From CAZRQL01 sp964602415 (GTDB lineage Bacteria > Bacteroidota > Bacteroidia > Cytophagales > Flammeovirgaceae): a stretch of 29,854 nucleotides of DNA. The notes below the pieces were generated by a model. That model made no database searches, was not told the origin of the DNA, and saw only the letters and a list, made by a program, of their open reading frames with translations. Position 1 is the first letter of the stretch, and each line of letters starts with the position of its first letter. Of the stretch, positions 14,134 through 21,676 are shown one piece after another. Location of the stretch: positions 1-29,854 of the forward strand of contig CAZRQL010000035.1 of the NCBI GenBank assembly GCA_964602415.1. Direction: 5' to 3'. A program made the position numbers and the translations under genes.

Positions 14134-15306
14134 ATGCTCAACAGAAGAATTCTTAGGATAAAAGCCATGCAGAGTCTTTATGCTTTCAAACAGGCCGAAG
14201 AATCTGACATCCAACTTGCTACCAATAAACTCAAAGAATTTTACCAAGACAAACTTTACATCGTTGGGCTTGATCAAAAAGAGTTGATTGACGATGAGAG
14301 CCGCCGCGCATTGGAATACTTCAGTGCCAGAGCCCAAAATATAAGGACTTTCCGTCCTCAAAGTGCTGCCCAACATTCTCCTGAGGCTAAAGCTACGGAA
14401 ATTCTTTTATACTTAAAAGATTTGGTTGTCAAAGATTTACAACATTTCCGCGAGCGCATGATATATGAGGTTGAAAAACTGAATATATTCTATATCAAAG
14501 TTTTATCGCTGATAAAAGAGCTTGGGGATGCTGCATTGAGGGAAAAAAAGAGGCGCGACGGTTCTAACATGTTGGAGCCTTTTGATGCACGGTTGGAAAA
14601 ATTTATTGACCACCCTTTTTTGCAATTACTTAGAAATGATGAAGATTTTAACCTAAAAGTTAGAAATCTAAAAATCCTATGGGATCAAGACCAAATACAA
14701 GGCTGGTATAAAATACTCAAATCATCTCCAAAATTTCAACAATTCCTAACCGACGAACACGTAGAAGATGACTCTGAGGTTATCAAAGACATTATCCGTG
14801 ATTTGATTTTTTTAGATGAGTCATTTTTCAAATTTTTTGAACAAGTAGACCTGTATTGGGCAGAAGACAGAAGCGTCATCAGAACTTTGTCGCTCAAAAC
14901 TGTAAAAGAGGCATGCGAAAATAAATACTCGAAAATTAAGATTTTTTCTCTTTCCCGCACTTGGGAAGAAGACAGGCAGTTTTTTATCAAGCTATACGAC
15001 TTATTTGCAGAGCAAGAAACTGAAAATGAACAGATTATATTCAAACGACTTCAAAAATGGGACAGTGACAGGGTGGCACTGCTGGATAAAATTATCATGC
15101 TTTTGGCCATTACGGAAATAAGGCACAGCCCCAGCATTCCCATAAAAGTATCTATAAATGAATACCTTGAGATTGCTAAGTCATACAGCACTCCCAAAAG
15201 CTCTCAATTCATACACGGAATACTCGATGCGGTGGCAGATGACCTTGTCAAATCAGGATTGGTGCGCAAATCGGGGCGCGGGCTGTTGGACAACCGAACT
15301 GCTTAG
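14134..15306 (+). CDS. nusB: Transcription antitermination protein NusB, long form
   Basis: NusB binds boxA RNA with NusE (ribosomal protein S10) and supports antitermination on rRNA operons. The family signature opens the protein (MLNRRILRIKAMQSLYAF), and the NusB helical core is clear at the C-terminus (ALLDKIIMLLAITEIRHSPSIPIKVSINEYLEIAKSYSTPKSSQFIHGILDAVADDL). At 390 residues it is far longer than the roughly 140-residue enterobacterial protein. Members of this phylum are known to be extended, and the additional material lies between the first helix and the core. It leads the run ytxH, DUF1573, yajC and ybbR, an order I recognise from other Bacteroidota. Confidence 0.9.
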   Translation: MLNRRILRIKAMQSLYAFKQAEESDIQLATNKLKEFYQDKLYIVGLDQKELIDDESRRALEYFSARAQNIRTFRPQSAAQHSPEAKATEILLYLKDLVVKDLQHFRERMIYEVEKLNIFYIKVLSLIKELGDAALREKKRRDGSNMLEPFDARLEKFIDHPFLQLLRNDEDFNLKVRNLKILWDQDQIQGWYKILKSSPKFQQFLTDEHVEDDSEVIKDIIRDLIFLDESFFKFFEQVDLYWAEDRSVIRTLSLKTVKEACENKYSKIKIFSLSRTWEEDRQFFIKLYDLFAEQETENEQIIFKRLQKWDSDRVALLDKIIMLLAITEIRHSPSIPIKVSINEYLEIAKSYSTPKSSQFIHGILDAVADDLVKSGLVRKSGRGLLDNRTA

Positions 15307-15378
15307 TTGAATTATTTTTGATTCTACAAAACTTTAAAAACTTTGCCCAGACACCAAAGAAACAAGATGCCAAACAGT

Positions 15379-15409
15379 TTTAATAGGAGTAAATAATTTG
15401 TTAAATTTG
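15379..15409 (+). promoter_or_regulatory. Candidate promoter for ytxH
   Basis: TTTA at 15379-15382 (one base off TTTG) and TAAATTTG at 15402-15409 are 19 bases apart. The ATG follows 13 bases after the -7 box, so the leader would be very short. Confidence 0.4.
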
Positions 15410-15422
15410 CAAAAAAATTCAA

Positions 15423-15734
15423 ATGGAAAACAGAGGTAGCAATTTGAGTACAATACTCACCAGTCTTTTGATAGGAGCAGCCGCCGGTGCTGCCATTGGA
15501 ATTCTTTACGCGCCCGACACCGGAAAAAATACAAGAGATAAACTCGCATTCCAAATTGATAAATTGCGCGAAAAGCTTCAAGAAATACTCAAAGATGCGC
15601 TGAACAAAGAACATCAAGAAGAAAACGCCGCAAAGACAGAAGGTGAAAAAGTAGTAACCGAAACAGTCATGCAAGTCGAAAAACTCATCTCAGAAGTAGA
15701 TGCGCTTCAAAGCAAACTAAAATCCTCTAAGTAA
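15423..15734 (+). CDS. YtxH domain-containing protein
   Basis: This small 103-residue protein has the YtxH layout. A glycine- and alanine-rich membrane helix (SLLIGAAAGAAIGILYAP, about residues 14-31) is followed by the DTGKNTRDKL motif and a charged helical tail likely to form a coiled coil. Proteins of this type are membrane-associated and often stress-induced, but their molecular role is unknown. It stands 116 bases after nusB, with its own possible promoter, and 22 bases before the DUF1573 gene. Confidence 0.85.
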   Translation: MENRGSNLSTILTSLLIGAAAGAAIGILYAPDTGKNTRDKLAFQIDKLREKLQEILKDALNKEHQEENAAKTEGEKVVTETVMQVEKLISEVDALQSKLKSSK

Positions 15735-15756
15735 ACAGAAATTTAATATTATATCC

Positions 15757-16314
15757 ATGAATAAATACGCTTTCCTTGCCCTCGCATTGATAACCGTGTG
15801 GTCTTGCGGCAAAAATGAAAACAAATCAGAAGTACAACAAAACCAAGCCAATGAGTCCGTTGTAAGCACTCCCGCCGGTGAAACCTCACAACTGCCGGCT
15901 GCCTCTGTTAGTGAAAACAACGACCAAATGGTTTCCTCATCATCGGTTGCCGAACAACCAAATACAGACGGCAAATCCGCTGTTTTGACATTTGAAAAAA
16001 CTTCCCATGATTTTGGAAAAATCAAAGCAGGTGAAAAGGTCAAACACGTTTTTAAGTTCAAAAATACAGGGGACGCGCCTCTGATGATTACCAAAGTAAG
16101 CCCTGCTTGCGGCTGTACCGCCCCTGAGTGGACCAAAGACCCTGTGCCTCCCGGCGGTTCGGGATCGGTTACCTTGGAATTTGACTCACAAGGCAGAAGC
16201 GGCGTACAAAACAAAACCGCCAGCGTTGAGTCCAATACCAAAGGAGGGCAGGCCATCATCCTTTCCTTCAAAACCGAAGTCATGGAACTCTCAGACGGCC
16301 CTATCAAAAAATAA
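15757..16314 (+). CDS. DUF1573 domain-containing lipoprotein
   Basis: This 185-residue envelope protein has a lipoprotein signal ending in VWSCGK, so Cys17 is the likely lipidated residue. A Ser/Asn/Gln-rich linker (about 20-70) leads into one DUF1573 domain, an Ig-like (ASH-type) beta fold. Family marks are FEKTSHDFGKIKAGEKVKHVF, FKNTGDAPLMITKVSPACGCT and PPGGSGSVTLEFDSQGR. The paired cysteines in ACGCT are typical of the family. The function is not established. The stop is two bases before the yajC ATG, so the two are translated from one message. Confidence 0.9.
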   Translation: MNKYAFLALALITVWSCGKNENKSEVQQNQANESVVSTPAGETSQLPAASVSENNDQMVSSSSVAEQPNTDGKSAVLTFEKTSHDFGKIKAGEKVKHVFKFKNTGDAPLMITKVSPACGCTAPEWTKDPVPPGGSGSVTLEFDSQGRSGVQNKTASVESNTKGGQAIILSFKTEVMELSDGPIKK

Positions 16315-16316
16315 AC

Positions 16317-16613
16317 ATGCACATCCTACTCCAACAAGGCAACTCATCAGTCCAAATCCTCTTTCTCCTAGGGTTCATTGTTATTTCCTTTGTTTTTTTT
16401 ATACTGCCTACCCAGCGCAAACAGAAAAAGCAAAAAGATTTTTTGAAACAACTGAAAAAAGGAGACAAAGTAATCACCATTGGCGGATTGCATGGCAAAA
16501 TAGTTGATGTCGAAGAAAAGACCGTTACGCTTGAAGTAGATAAGGGTTTCCGTTTAACTTTCGACAAAAGTTCAATATCTTATGAAGCCACGGCGGCTTT
16601 GGAAAATAAATAA
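16317..16613 (+). CDS. yajC: Preprotein translocase subunit YajC
   Basis: YajC is a single-span inner-membrane protein that associates with SecDF and the SecYEG translocon. This 98-residue copy has the helix ILFLLGFIVISFVFFILP (about 14-31), the basic RKQKKQKDF stretch, and the conserved cytoplasmic part LKKGDKVITIGGLHGKIVDVEEKTVTLEVDKG. It starts two bases after the DUF1573 stop, and its last 32 bases overlap the start of ybbR in another frame. Confidence 0.93.
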   Translation: MHILLQQGNSSVQILFLLGFIVISFVFFILPTQRKQKKQKDFLKQLKKGDKVITIGGLHGKIVDVEEKTVTLEVDKGFRLTFDKSSISYEATAALENK

Positions 16614-17607
16614 ACCCAAAAAGGTACCACCGGGAATAAAAACCGGCTGGTATCTTTTTTATTTCTATCTCAAATCACAAGATTGGAAAACAATTGCTTG
16701 GTGTCTTGCGGTGGCCACTGTCTTTTGGCTCTTCAACACATTGAGTCATCAGCACACAGCCACCATTTATTTCAGACCCGTTCCCTTGCTACCCAAAAGC
16801 GATTCAACCCTTGTGAACATTGCCCCCGAGCATGAAAAAATTGGCGTAAACGTAACAGCAGAAGGGTGGAAACTCTTGCCTCAATACTTGAATCTGGAAA
16901 CAGAGCAGATTGGCATCCCCATCGAATCAATAGGACAAAAGAAATTAGTTACCTCTCAGCAAATTGTACAGTTGATTGGTGAAGCCCACCCTGAATTTAA
17001 GGTAAATTTTGTGCTTAAAGATTCTTTTAGCTACAACTTTCAGTACTTTGTCAGCAAAGAACTCACTGTACAACTTCCTGCTCCAAATATCTGGATTTCG
17101 CCCGGTGCGCTTATCATAAAAGAACCTCAAATAACCCCAAAAACCATTAAGGTACAGGGCGCAGAGCCTTTTTTGAACCTCATATCCGATACCATTGAGA
17201 TTCAAGTCCCTATGAGCAACATATCTCAAAACTTTGAAGGGGGCATGCCCCTGAAAATACCCGACGTGCCACACTTAAGTTTTTCGCAAAAAGAAGTCAA
17301 AGTATCTTTTGAGGTGGTTAAGGTAAAAAGAGTTGAATTCGTTTTTTCGATAAAATGGAAAAACATTCCAAAAGATACCAAAGTTGAGATAAGCCCGGGT
17401 TTTGGCCTGATCAAAGCCGCTTACAGAGAAGAAGATACAATTGATGCAGGCAGATACGAAAGCATAACCTTGGATTTCAACGACATTAATCTGCAAACGA
17501 TGAGCATCAAGCCTACCATTTTTTTGCAGGATGAGGCTCTTGTGTTTAAGGTCTTGCCGGCTGCTTTCAAAGTCAAAATCACTGAAAAATCTACTCTTGT
17601 CAAGTAG
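16582..17607 (+). CDS. YbbR-like (CdaR family) membrane-anchored protein
   Basis: This 341-residue protein has a basic N-terminus, one membrane helix (about residues 36-54, TIAWCLAVATVFWLFNTLS) and a long extracytoplasmic part built of beta-rich YbbR-like repeats. These repeats include segments such as LTVQLPAPNIWISPGALIIKEPQITPKTIKVQGAEP. In Firmicutes, YbbR proteins (CdaR) regulate a diadenylate cyclase. No cyclase gene is present here, so that role is not supported by context. The ATG at 16582 lies inside yajC, giving a 32-base overlap and probable translational coupling. In related genomes coaE often follows; here an ABC ATPase gene does. Confidence 0.85.
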   Translation: MKPRRLWKINKPKKVPPGIKTGWYLFYFYLKSQDWKTIAWCLAVATVFWLFNTLSHQHTATIYFRPVPLLPKSDSTLVNIAPEHEKIGVNVTAEGWKLLPQYLNLETEQIGIPIESIGQKKLVTSQQIVQLIGEAHPEFKVNFVLKDSFSYNFQYFVSKELTVQLPAPNIWISPGALIIKEPQITPKTIKVQGAEPFLNLISDTIEIQVPMSNISQNFEGGMPLKIPDVPHLSFSQKEVKVSFEVVKVKRVEFVFSIKWKNIPKDTKVEISPGFGLIKAAYREEDTIDAGRYESITLDFNDINLQTMSIKPTIFLQDEALVFKVLPAAFKVKITEKSTLVK

Positions 17608-17648
17608 TTTATCTATCGGTTGTTGCAGATATTTCTTATTTTTGCAAT

Positions 17649-18416
17649 ATGATAGAAGTTAAGGGCTTACACAAATCATTTTCCGGCAAAAAAGTACTGT
17701 CCGACATCAATATAACTCTCGAGCAGGGCAAAACGAATATGATTATCGGGGCAAGCGGAACCGGAAAAAGTGTGTTGCTCAAATGTATTGTGGGGCTTAT
17801 CCCCCCCGATCAGGGAAGCGTACTGTTCAAAAACCGTGATTTTTATGCTTCAGACCGCGATACCAAAAGAGAAATCCGCCGTGAGATTGGGATGCTTTTC
17901 CAAGGCGGGGCATTGTTTGATTCTATGACCGTCTATCAAAACACAGAATTCCCCCTAAATATGATGACCAAGATGTCGGCTGCCGAAAAAAAAGCCAGGG
18001 TCGAATTTTGTTTGGAAAGGGTCGGGCTTGCGGCGGCGGCCTCCAAAATGCCCGCAGAAATCAGTGGAGGGATGAAAAAACGAGTAGGTATTGCTAGAGC
18101 CATCGTTATGAACTCACAGTTTTTGTTTTGTGATGAACCCAACTCAGGGCTTGACCCCAATACTTCCATCAAAATAGACAACCTCATAAACGAAATCACA
18201 CACGAATACAACCTAACAACGGTTGTGGTTTCCCACGACATGAATTCTATGATGGAAATAGGAGAAAATATATTTTACATGCACCAAGGAAGAGTCGTTT
18301 GGAACGGCTCAAACGAGACCATCATGGAAAACAACTCACCCGAACTGCAAGAATTTATCTTTTCAAATAATTTGATGAGAAAATTTTTGAGTGAGTACAA
18401 AAGAGGCCAAATTTGA
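17649..18416 (+). CDS. ABC transporter ATP-binding protein, MlaF-like
   Basis: This 255-residue ATPase is most like MlaF, which powers phospholipid traffic between the inner and outer membranes together with MlaE, MlaD and MlaB. Motifs are Walker A GASGTGKS (34-41), a Q-loop in MLFQGGALFDSMTVYQN, the signature SGGMKKR (139-145), Walker B FLFCDE (158-163) and the switch His196 (VVSHD). The FQGGALFDS and SGGMKKRVGIARA forms are typical of the Mla group. No permease (MlaE) or MCE (MlaD) gene lies beside it, which is unusual. It starts 41 bases after ybbR and may be read from the same message. Confidence 0.9.
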   Translation: MIEVKGLHKSFSGKKVLSDINITLEQGKTNMIIGASGTGKSVLLKCIVGLIPPDQGSVLFKNRDFYASDRDTKREIRREIGMLFQGGALFDSMTVYQNTEFPLNMMTKMSAAEKKARVEFCLERVGLAAAASKMPAEISGGMKKRVGIARAIVMNSQFLFCDEPNSGLDPNTSIKIDNLINEITHEYNLTTVVVSHDMNSMMEIGENIFYMHQGRVVWNGSNETIMENNSPELQEFIFSNNLMRKFLSEYKRGQI

Positions 18417-18438
18417 GCATCTCAGCACAGATTGGTTA

Positions 18439-18471
18439 GTTGGCAAGAAAAATTGTAGAAAGCTACCTTTG
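18439..18471 (+). promoter_or_regulatory. Candidate promoter for the exported-protein cluster
   Basis: GTTG at 18439-18442 and TACCTTTG at 18464-18471 are 21 bases apart. The -7 box is a full TAnnTTTG match. The leader to the ATG at 18526 would be about 48 bases. Confidence 0.45.
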
Positions 18472-18525
18472 CAACCGAAGACCAACGCACTTGCTAATTT
18501 CGTTGTCAAAAAATAAATTATTGTT

Positions 18526-20352
18526 ATGAAACTTTTTTGGGCATTGCTTCTGCTTTCATCCGCTTATTCACTGTTTGCCCAACCTGTTCTAATTCCGTTA
18601 CACTCAAAACCGATTTCCGGCAAAATTTGTAAAAGCCTTTCGCTGCCCTTTTTTGACGATTTTGCAGCCGGAGTTGATACCAACTGGCTGGACAACAGAG
18701 GTGTAAGAATCAACAACAGCCTGTCTTTGCGTGCTCCGTCTATATTTGTGGCCTCTTTTGACGGAGCCGATGAGCGCGGTGTCCCTTACAACTTTGCGGA
18801 GCCGGCTAAGGTCGGCTATGCTGATAGTTTGGTTTCACAGTGTTTTGATTTGAATAAGTTTTCAATTGCCGATTCGCTGATCATTTCGTTTTTTATACAA
18901 GCTGGAGGCTACGGAGAAAAGCCCAACGAAGAAGACTCACTCATCTTATTTGCCAAAAACAGTCAAGGAACTTGGAAAAAAATTTGGTCGGCTTCGCCTG
19001 ATTCTGTCATTGAATTTAAAAAAGTAGATGTCAAATTGGCTGATACCGGATTTTTTCACAGCAATTTTCAGTTCGGCTTTGCCAATATAGCAAGGACTTC
19101 AGGCCCTTTCGATGTGTGGAATTTGGATTATGTGTACTTTTATTCCAAAAAACAAGACAACCGCGCAGGCAGGTTTGATATTGCGGTAGCTTCGCCGTTT
19201 GCAAGGCTTTTTGGCAAATACCGCGCCATGCCGCTTCAGCAGTTTAGGGCAAGGCCAATTGTGGATACTACATTTGTGGAAATAGCGAATCTGAGCCAAG
19301 AGTTAAAACTTATTGCGCACCCCGTAATACTTAGGCAATACGAAGAAGTGGACAGCGTGCTCTTTGAGGTTAGAGAGCAGCAAGTAGAGACCTTTTCAAC
19401 AGGGACATTTCAAAGCGACCAAAGTACCAACCTGATAGAATCGGGCGAAAGGCTAAGGGTCAGCGTACCACTTGAGTTCTCTTGGATGCGCGGCGACTTA
19501 GATTCTTGTTGGGTAGAGGCCGAAATAGCACTCAATACCCAAGAAAACAACCAAATCATTCGTACCACCCTCAATGACACGCTTCGTTATAGAGCCGCCA
19601 TCAAAGACTATTATGCCTACGATGACGGTACGGCGGAATACGGAATCGGTATGCGGCAGCGTTTTGGCAGGTTTGCGGTGCGTTTTGTGCTCGAAAGAGA
19701 GGCTTTGCTCACCGATATTGATTTGTATATGCCCAGAATTGGCATCAACCAAGAAGGTCAGATTTACCGAATCTGCGTTTGGAAGTACATTGACATGAAT
19801 GACACCAAAAAAGACAAACTGCTTTTTGTGCAAACCAGAACCGTACAATACGGCGAACAACTTGACAAATTCCAAAGACTCAACTTAATCCCCGAAAATC
19901 CCAAATTTGAGGAGCTGCTCATCTTGGAAGATACATTTTATATTGGTATTCAACAACTTACAGAAGAATTGATGCCCTTGGGATTTGATGAAAACACAGA
20001 CTCACAAACCGAAATCTTTTTCAACATAGGCAGCAAGTGGGAAAAAAACAGCAACATTCCCGGCAGTATTATGATAAGGCCGGTTTTCCGCCGCAATGCG
20101 GTCAATGTGGGACTTGCAGAAGATTTGCAAAGGCAGTCAATTCCTTATCCCAATCCCGCCAAAAAAATCATCCACATTGACAACCAAGATATTGTCTTTG
20201 CCCGAATCATGGATTTGCAGGGTCGGGTTCTTATGGAAGCAGAGTTGAATCAAACAAGAGAAATCAATGTTGAACACCTGTCTGAAGGGATGTATTTATT
20301 GGAGCTATTGAGTCCAAGCAAAAAGTTTGTATTTAAAATTGTAAAAGAATAA
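18526..20352 (+). CDS. T9SS type A sorting domain-containing protein
   Basis: This 608-residue protein is probably exported to the cell surface by the type IX secretion system. It has a signal peptide (MKLFWALLLLSSAYSLFAQ, cleavage before Gln19). The C-terminal sorting domain begins near residue 538 at PYPNPAKKIIHI, continues with ARIMDLQGRVLMEAEL and ends with LSEGMYLLELLSPSKKFVFKIVKE. The middle part is not a recognised enzyme: an N-terminal block (FDDFAAGVDTNWLDNRGVRIN, DGADERGVPYNF) and a jelly-roll-like region (LIISFFIQAGGYGE, VWNLDYVYFYSKK) suggest a beta-sandwich, and a DDGTAEYGIG motif lies further on. The next gene starts about 10 bases after its stop. Confidence 0.88.
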   Translation: MKLFWALLLLSSAYSLFAQPVLIPLHSKPISGKICKSLSLPFFDDFAAGVDTNWLDNRGVRINNSLSLRAPSIFVASFDGADERGVPYNFAEPAKVGYADSLVSQCFDLNKFSIADSLIISFFIQAGGYGEKPNEEDSLILFAKNSQGTWKKIWSASPDSVIEFKKVDVKLADTGFFHSNFQFGFANIARTSGPFDVWNLDYVYFYSKKQDNRAGRFDIAVASPFARLFGKYRAMPLQQFRARPIVDTTFVEIANLSQELKLIAHPVILRQYEEVDSVLFEVREQQVETFSTGTFQSDQSTNLIESGERLRVSVPLEFSWMRGDLDSCWVEAEIALNTQENNQIIRTTLNDTLRYRAAIKDYYAYDDGTAEYGIGMRQRFGRFAVRFVLEREALLTDIDLYMPRIGINQEGQIYRICVWKYIDMNDTKKDKLLFVQTRTVQYGEQLDKFQRLNLIPENPKFEELLILEDTFYIGIQQLTEELMPLGFDENTDSQTEIFFNIGSKWEKNSNIPGSIMIRPVFRRNAVNVGLAEDLQRQSIPYPNPAKKIIHIDNQDIVFARIMDLQGRVLMEAELNQTREINVEHLSEGMYLLELLSPSKKFVFKIVKE

Positions 20353-20362
20353 ATCATTGATT

Positions 20363-21616
20363 ATGAGAACTGTAATTTTATATTTTTTGCTGTTTTCTCA
20401 GAGTGTGCTTGGGGGAAAAATTCTTGTGCCCATGGATGAAAAACAAACAGACCACCTAAAAGCCTACGGGGTAGCGTACTGGATACTTGCGCAAGGCATT
20501 GAGGTGGACTGGTTGCTCAACTACCGTGGGGGGAGTTTTATGTTTGAGCAAACACAAAAATTTGTCAATGAACTCCATATCAGGAATGTATCTTATGAAC
20601 TGCTCAGTGATGCTACCGCTCAGGCCGCCAAAGAACAAATAGCCAGTCCCGCGACCAATATGGACGCTGTCAAACTGGAGATAGCCCCAAAAATCTGCGT
20701 GTACTCCCCAAAATCCAAACAGCCTTGGGATGATGCGGTTACGCTGGTACTGACCTACGCCGAAATCCCGTATGATGTCATTTTTGACGACGAAGTGATG
20801 AACGACCAACTGGCCAAATACGACTGGCTTCACTTGCACCATGAAGATTTTACGGGGCAATACGGCAAATTTTTTACCAGCTACCAGCACACCGATTGGT
20901 ACAGGGCACAACAGCGAGAAGCCGAAGAAACCGCGGCAAAATACGGCTTTAGTAAAGTATCCAAACTCAAACTCGAAGTCGTGCAGCGAATCAGGGCTTT
21001 TTGCGCGGGCGGAGGCTTTCTCTTTGCTATGTGTTCAGCAACAGATACTTATGACATTGCCTTAGCAGCCCACAATACAGATATTTGCGAATATATGTAC
21101 GACGGCGACCCTGCCGACCCTATGGCGCAACAAAAGTTGGACTTTAGCCAAACTTTCGCTTTTAAGGATTTCAAACTGGTTACCAATCCTTTTCAGTACG
21201 AATACTCCAATATAGACATGCGCGAAGACGAACGCCCCGTGCGCGAAAACAATGACTACTTCAAACTGTTTCAGTTTTCAGCCAAATGGGACCCCATCCC
21301 AACCATGCTGACCCAAAACCATGTAAACCTCATCAAAGGGTTTATGGGGCAAACCACTGCCTTCCGCAAAGAACTCATTAAGCCTGATGTGGTCATCATG
21401 GGCGAAAACAAAGAAGCCAAAGAAGCCAGATACATTCATGGTGTTTTTGGCAAAGGATTTTGGACGTTTTACGGCGGGCACGACCCCGAAGACTACAAGC
21501 ATTTCGTGGGCGAAGAACCTACCGACTTGACATTGCATCCCAATTCTCCGGGCTATCGTTTGATACTCAACAATATACTGTTTCCCGCCGCAAAAAAGAA
21601 AAAACAAAGGACATAA
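20363..21616 (+). CDS. Exported protein of the family often labelled 'asparagine synthetase B'
   Basis: This 417-residue protein closely resembles a Bacteroidota family that is commonly named asparagine synthetase B. It shows neither the N-terminal Cys2 glutamine amidotransferase domain nor the ATP-binding synthetase domain of real AsnB. It has a signal peptide (MRTVILYFLLFSQSVLGG). Conserved blocks are WLLNYRGGSFMF, PKSKQPWDDAVTLVLTYAEIPYD, YDWLHLHHEDFTGQYGKF, GGGFLFAMCSATD and GKGFWTFYGGHDPEDY. Cys224 in AMCSATD sits like a nucleophile elbow of a class I amidotransferase/ThuA-like fold, with His373 as a possible partner. The ATG at 20363 was taken instead of an in-frame TTG six bases upstream. 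It is tightly linked to the T9SS gene. Confidence 0.75.
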   Translation: MRTVILYFLLFSQSVLGGKILVPMDEKQTDHLKAYGVAYWILAQGIEVDWLLNYRGGSFMFEQTQKFVNELHIRNVSYELLSDATAQAAKEQIASPATNMDAVKLEIAPKICVYSPKSKQPWDDAVTLVLTYAEIPYDVIFDDEVMNDQLAKYDWLHLHHEDFTGQYGKFFTSYQHTDWYRAQQREAEETAAKYGFSKVSKLKLEVVQRIRAFCAGGGFLFAMCSATDTYDIALAAHNTDICEYMYDGDPADPMAQQKLDFSQTFAFKDFKLVTNPFQYEYSNIDMREDERPVRENNDYFKLFQFSAKWDPIPTMLTQNHVNLIKGFMGQTTAFRKELIKPDVVIMGENKEAKEARYIHGVFGKGFWTFYGGHDPEDYKHFVGEEPTDLTLHPNSPGYRLILNNILFPAAKKKKQRT

Positions 21617-21676
21617 TTTATGCGATTGCTAAAGTTTGCTTTGTCAGTTTAATGCCATAATTTCTATCCAAAACGA

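Noticed and set aside
16582..16613. Frameshift between yajC and ybbR suggested by their overlap
   Set aside because: Both proteins are complete and family-typical, so a 32-base overlap with coupled translation explains the arrangement.
17637..17644. TATTTTTG as a promoter for the MlaF-like gene
   Set aside because: It ends four bases before the ATG, leaving no room for a leader, and has no -33 box at the right distance.
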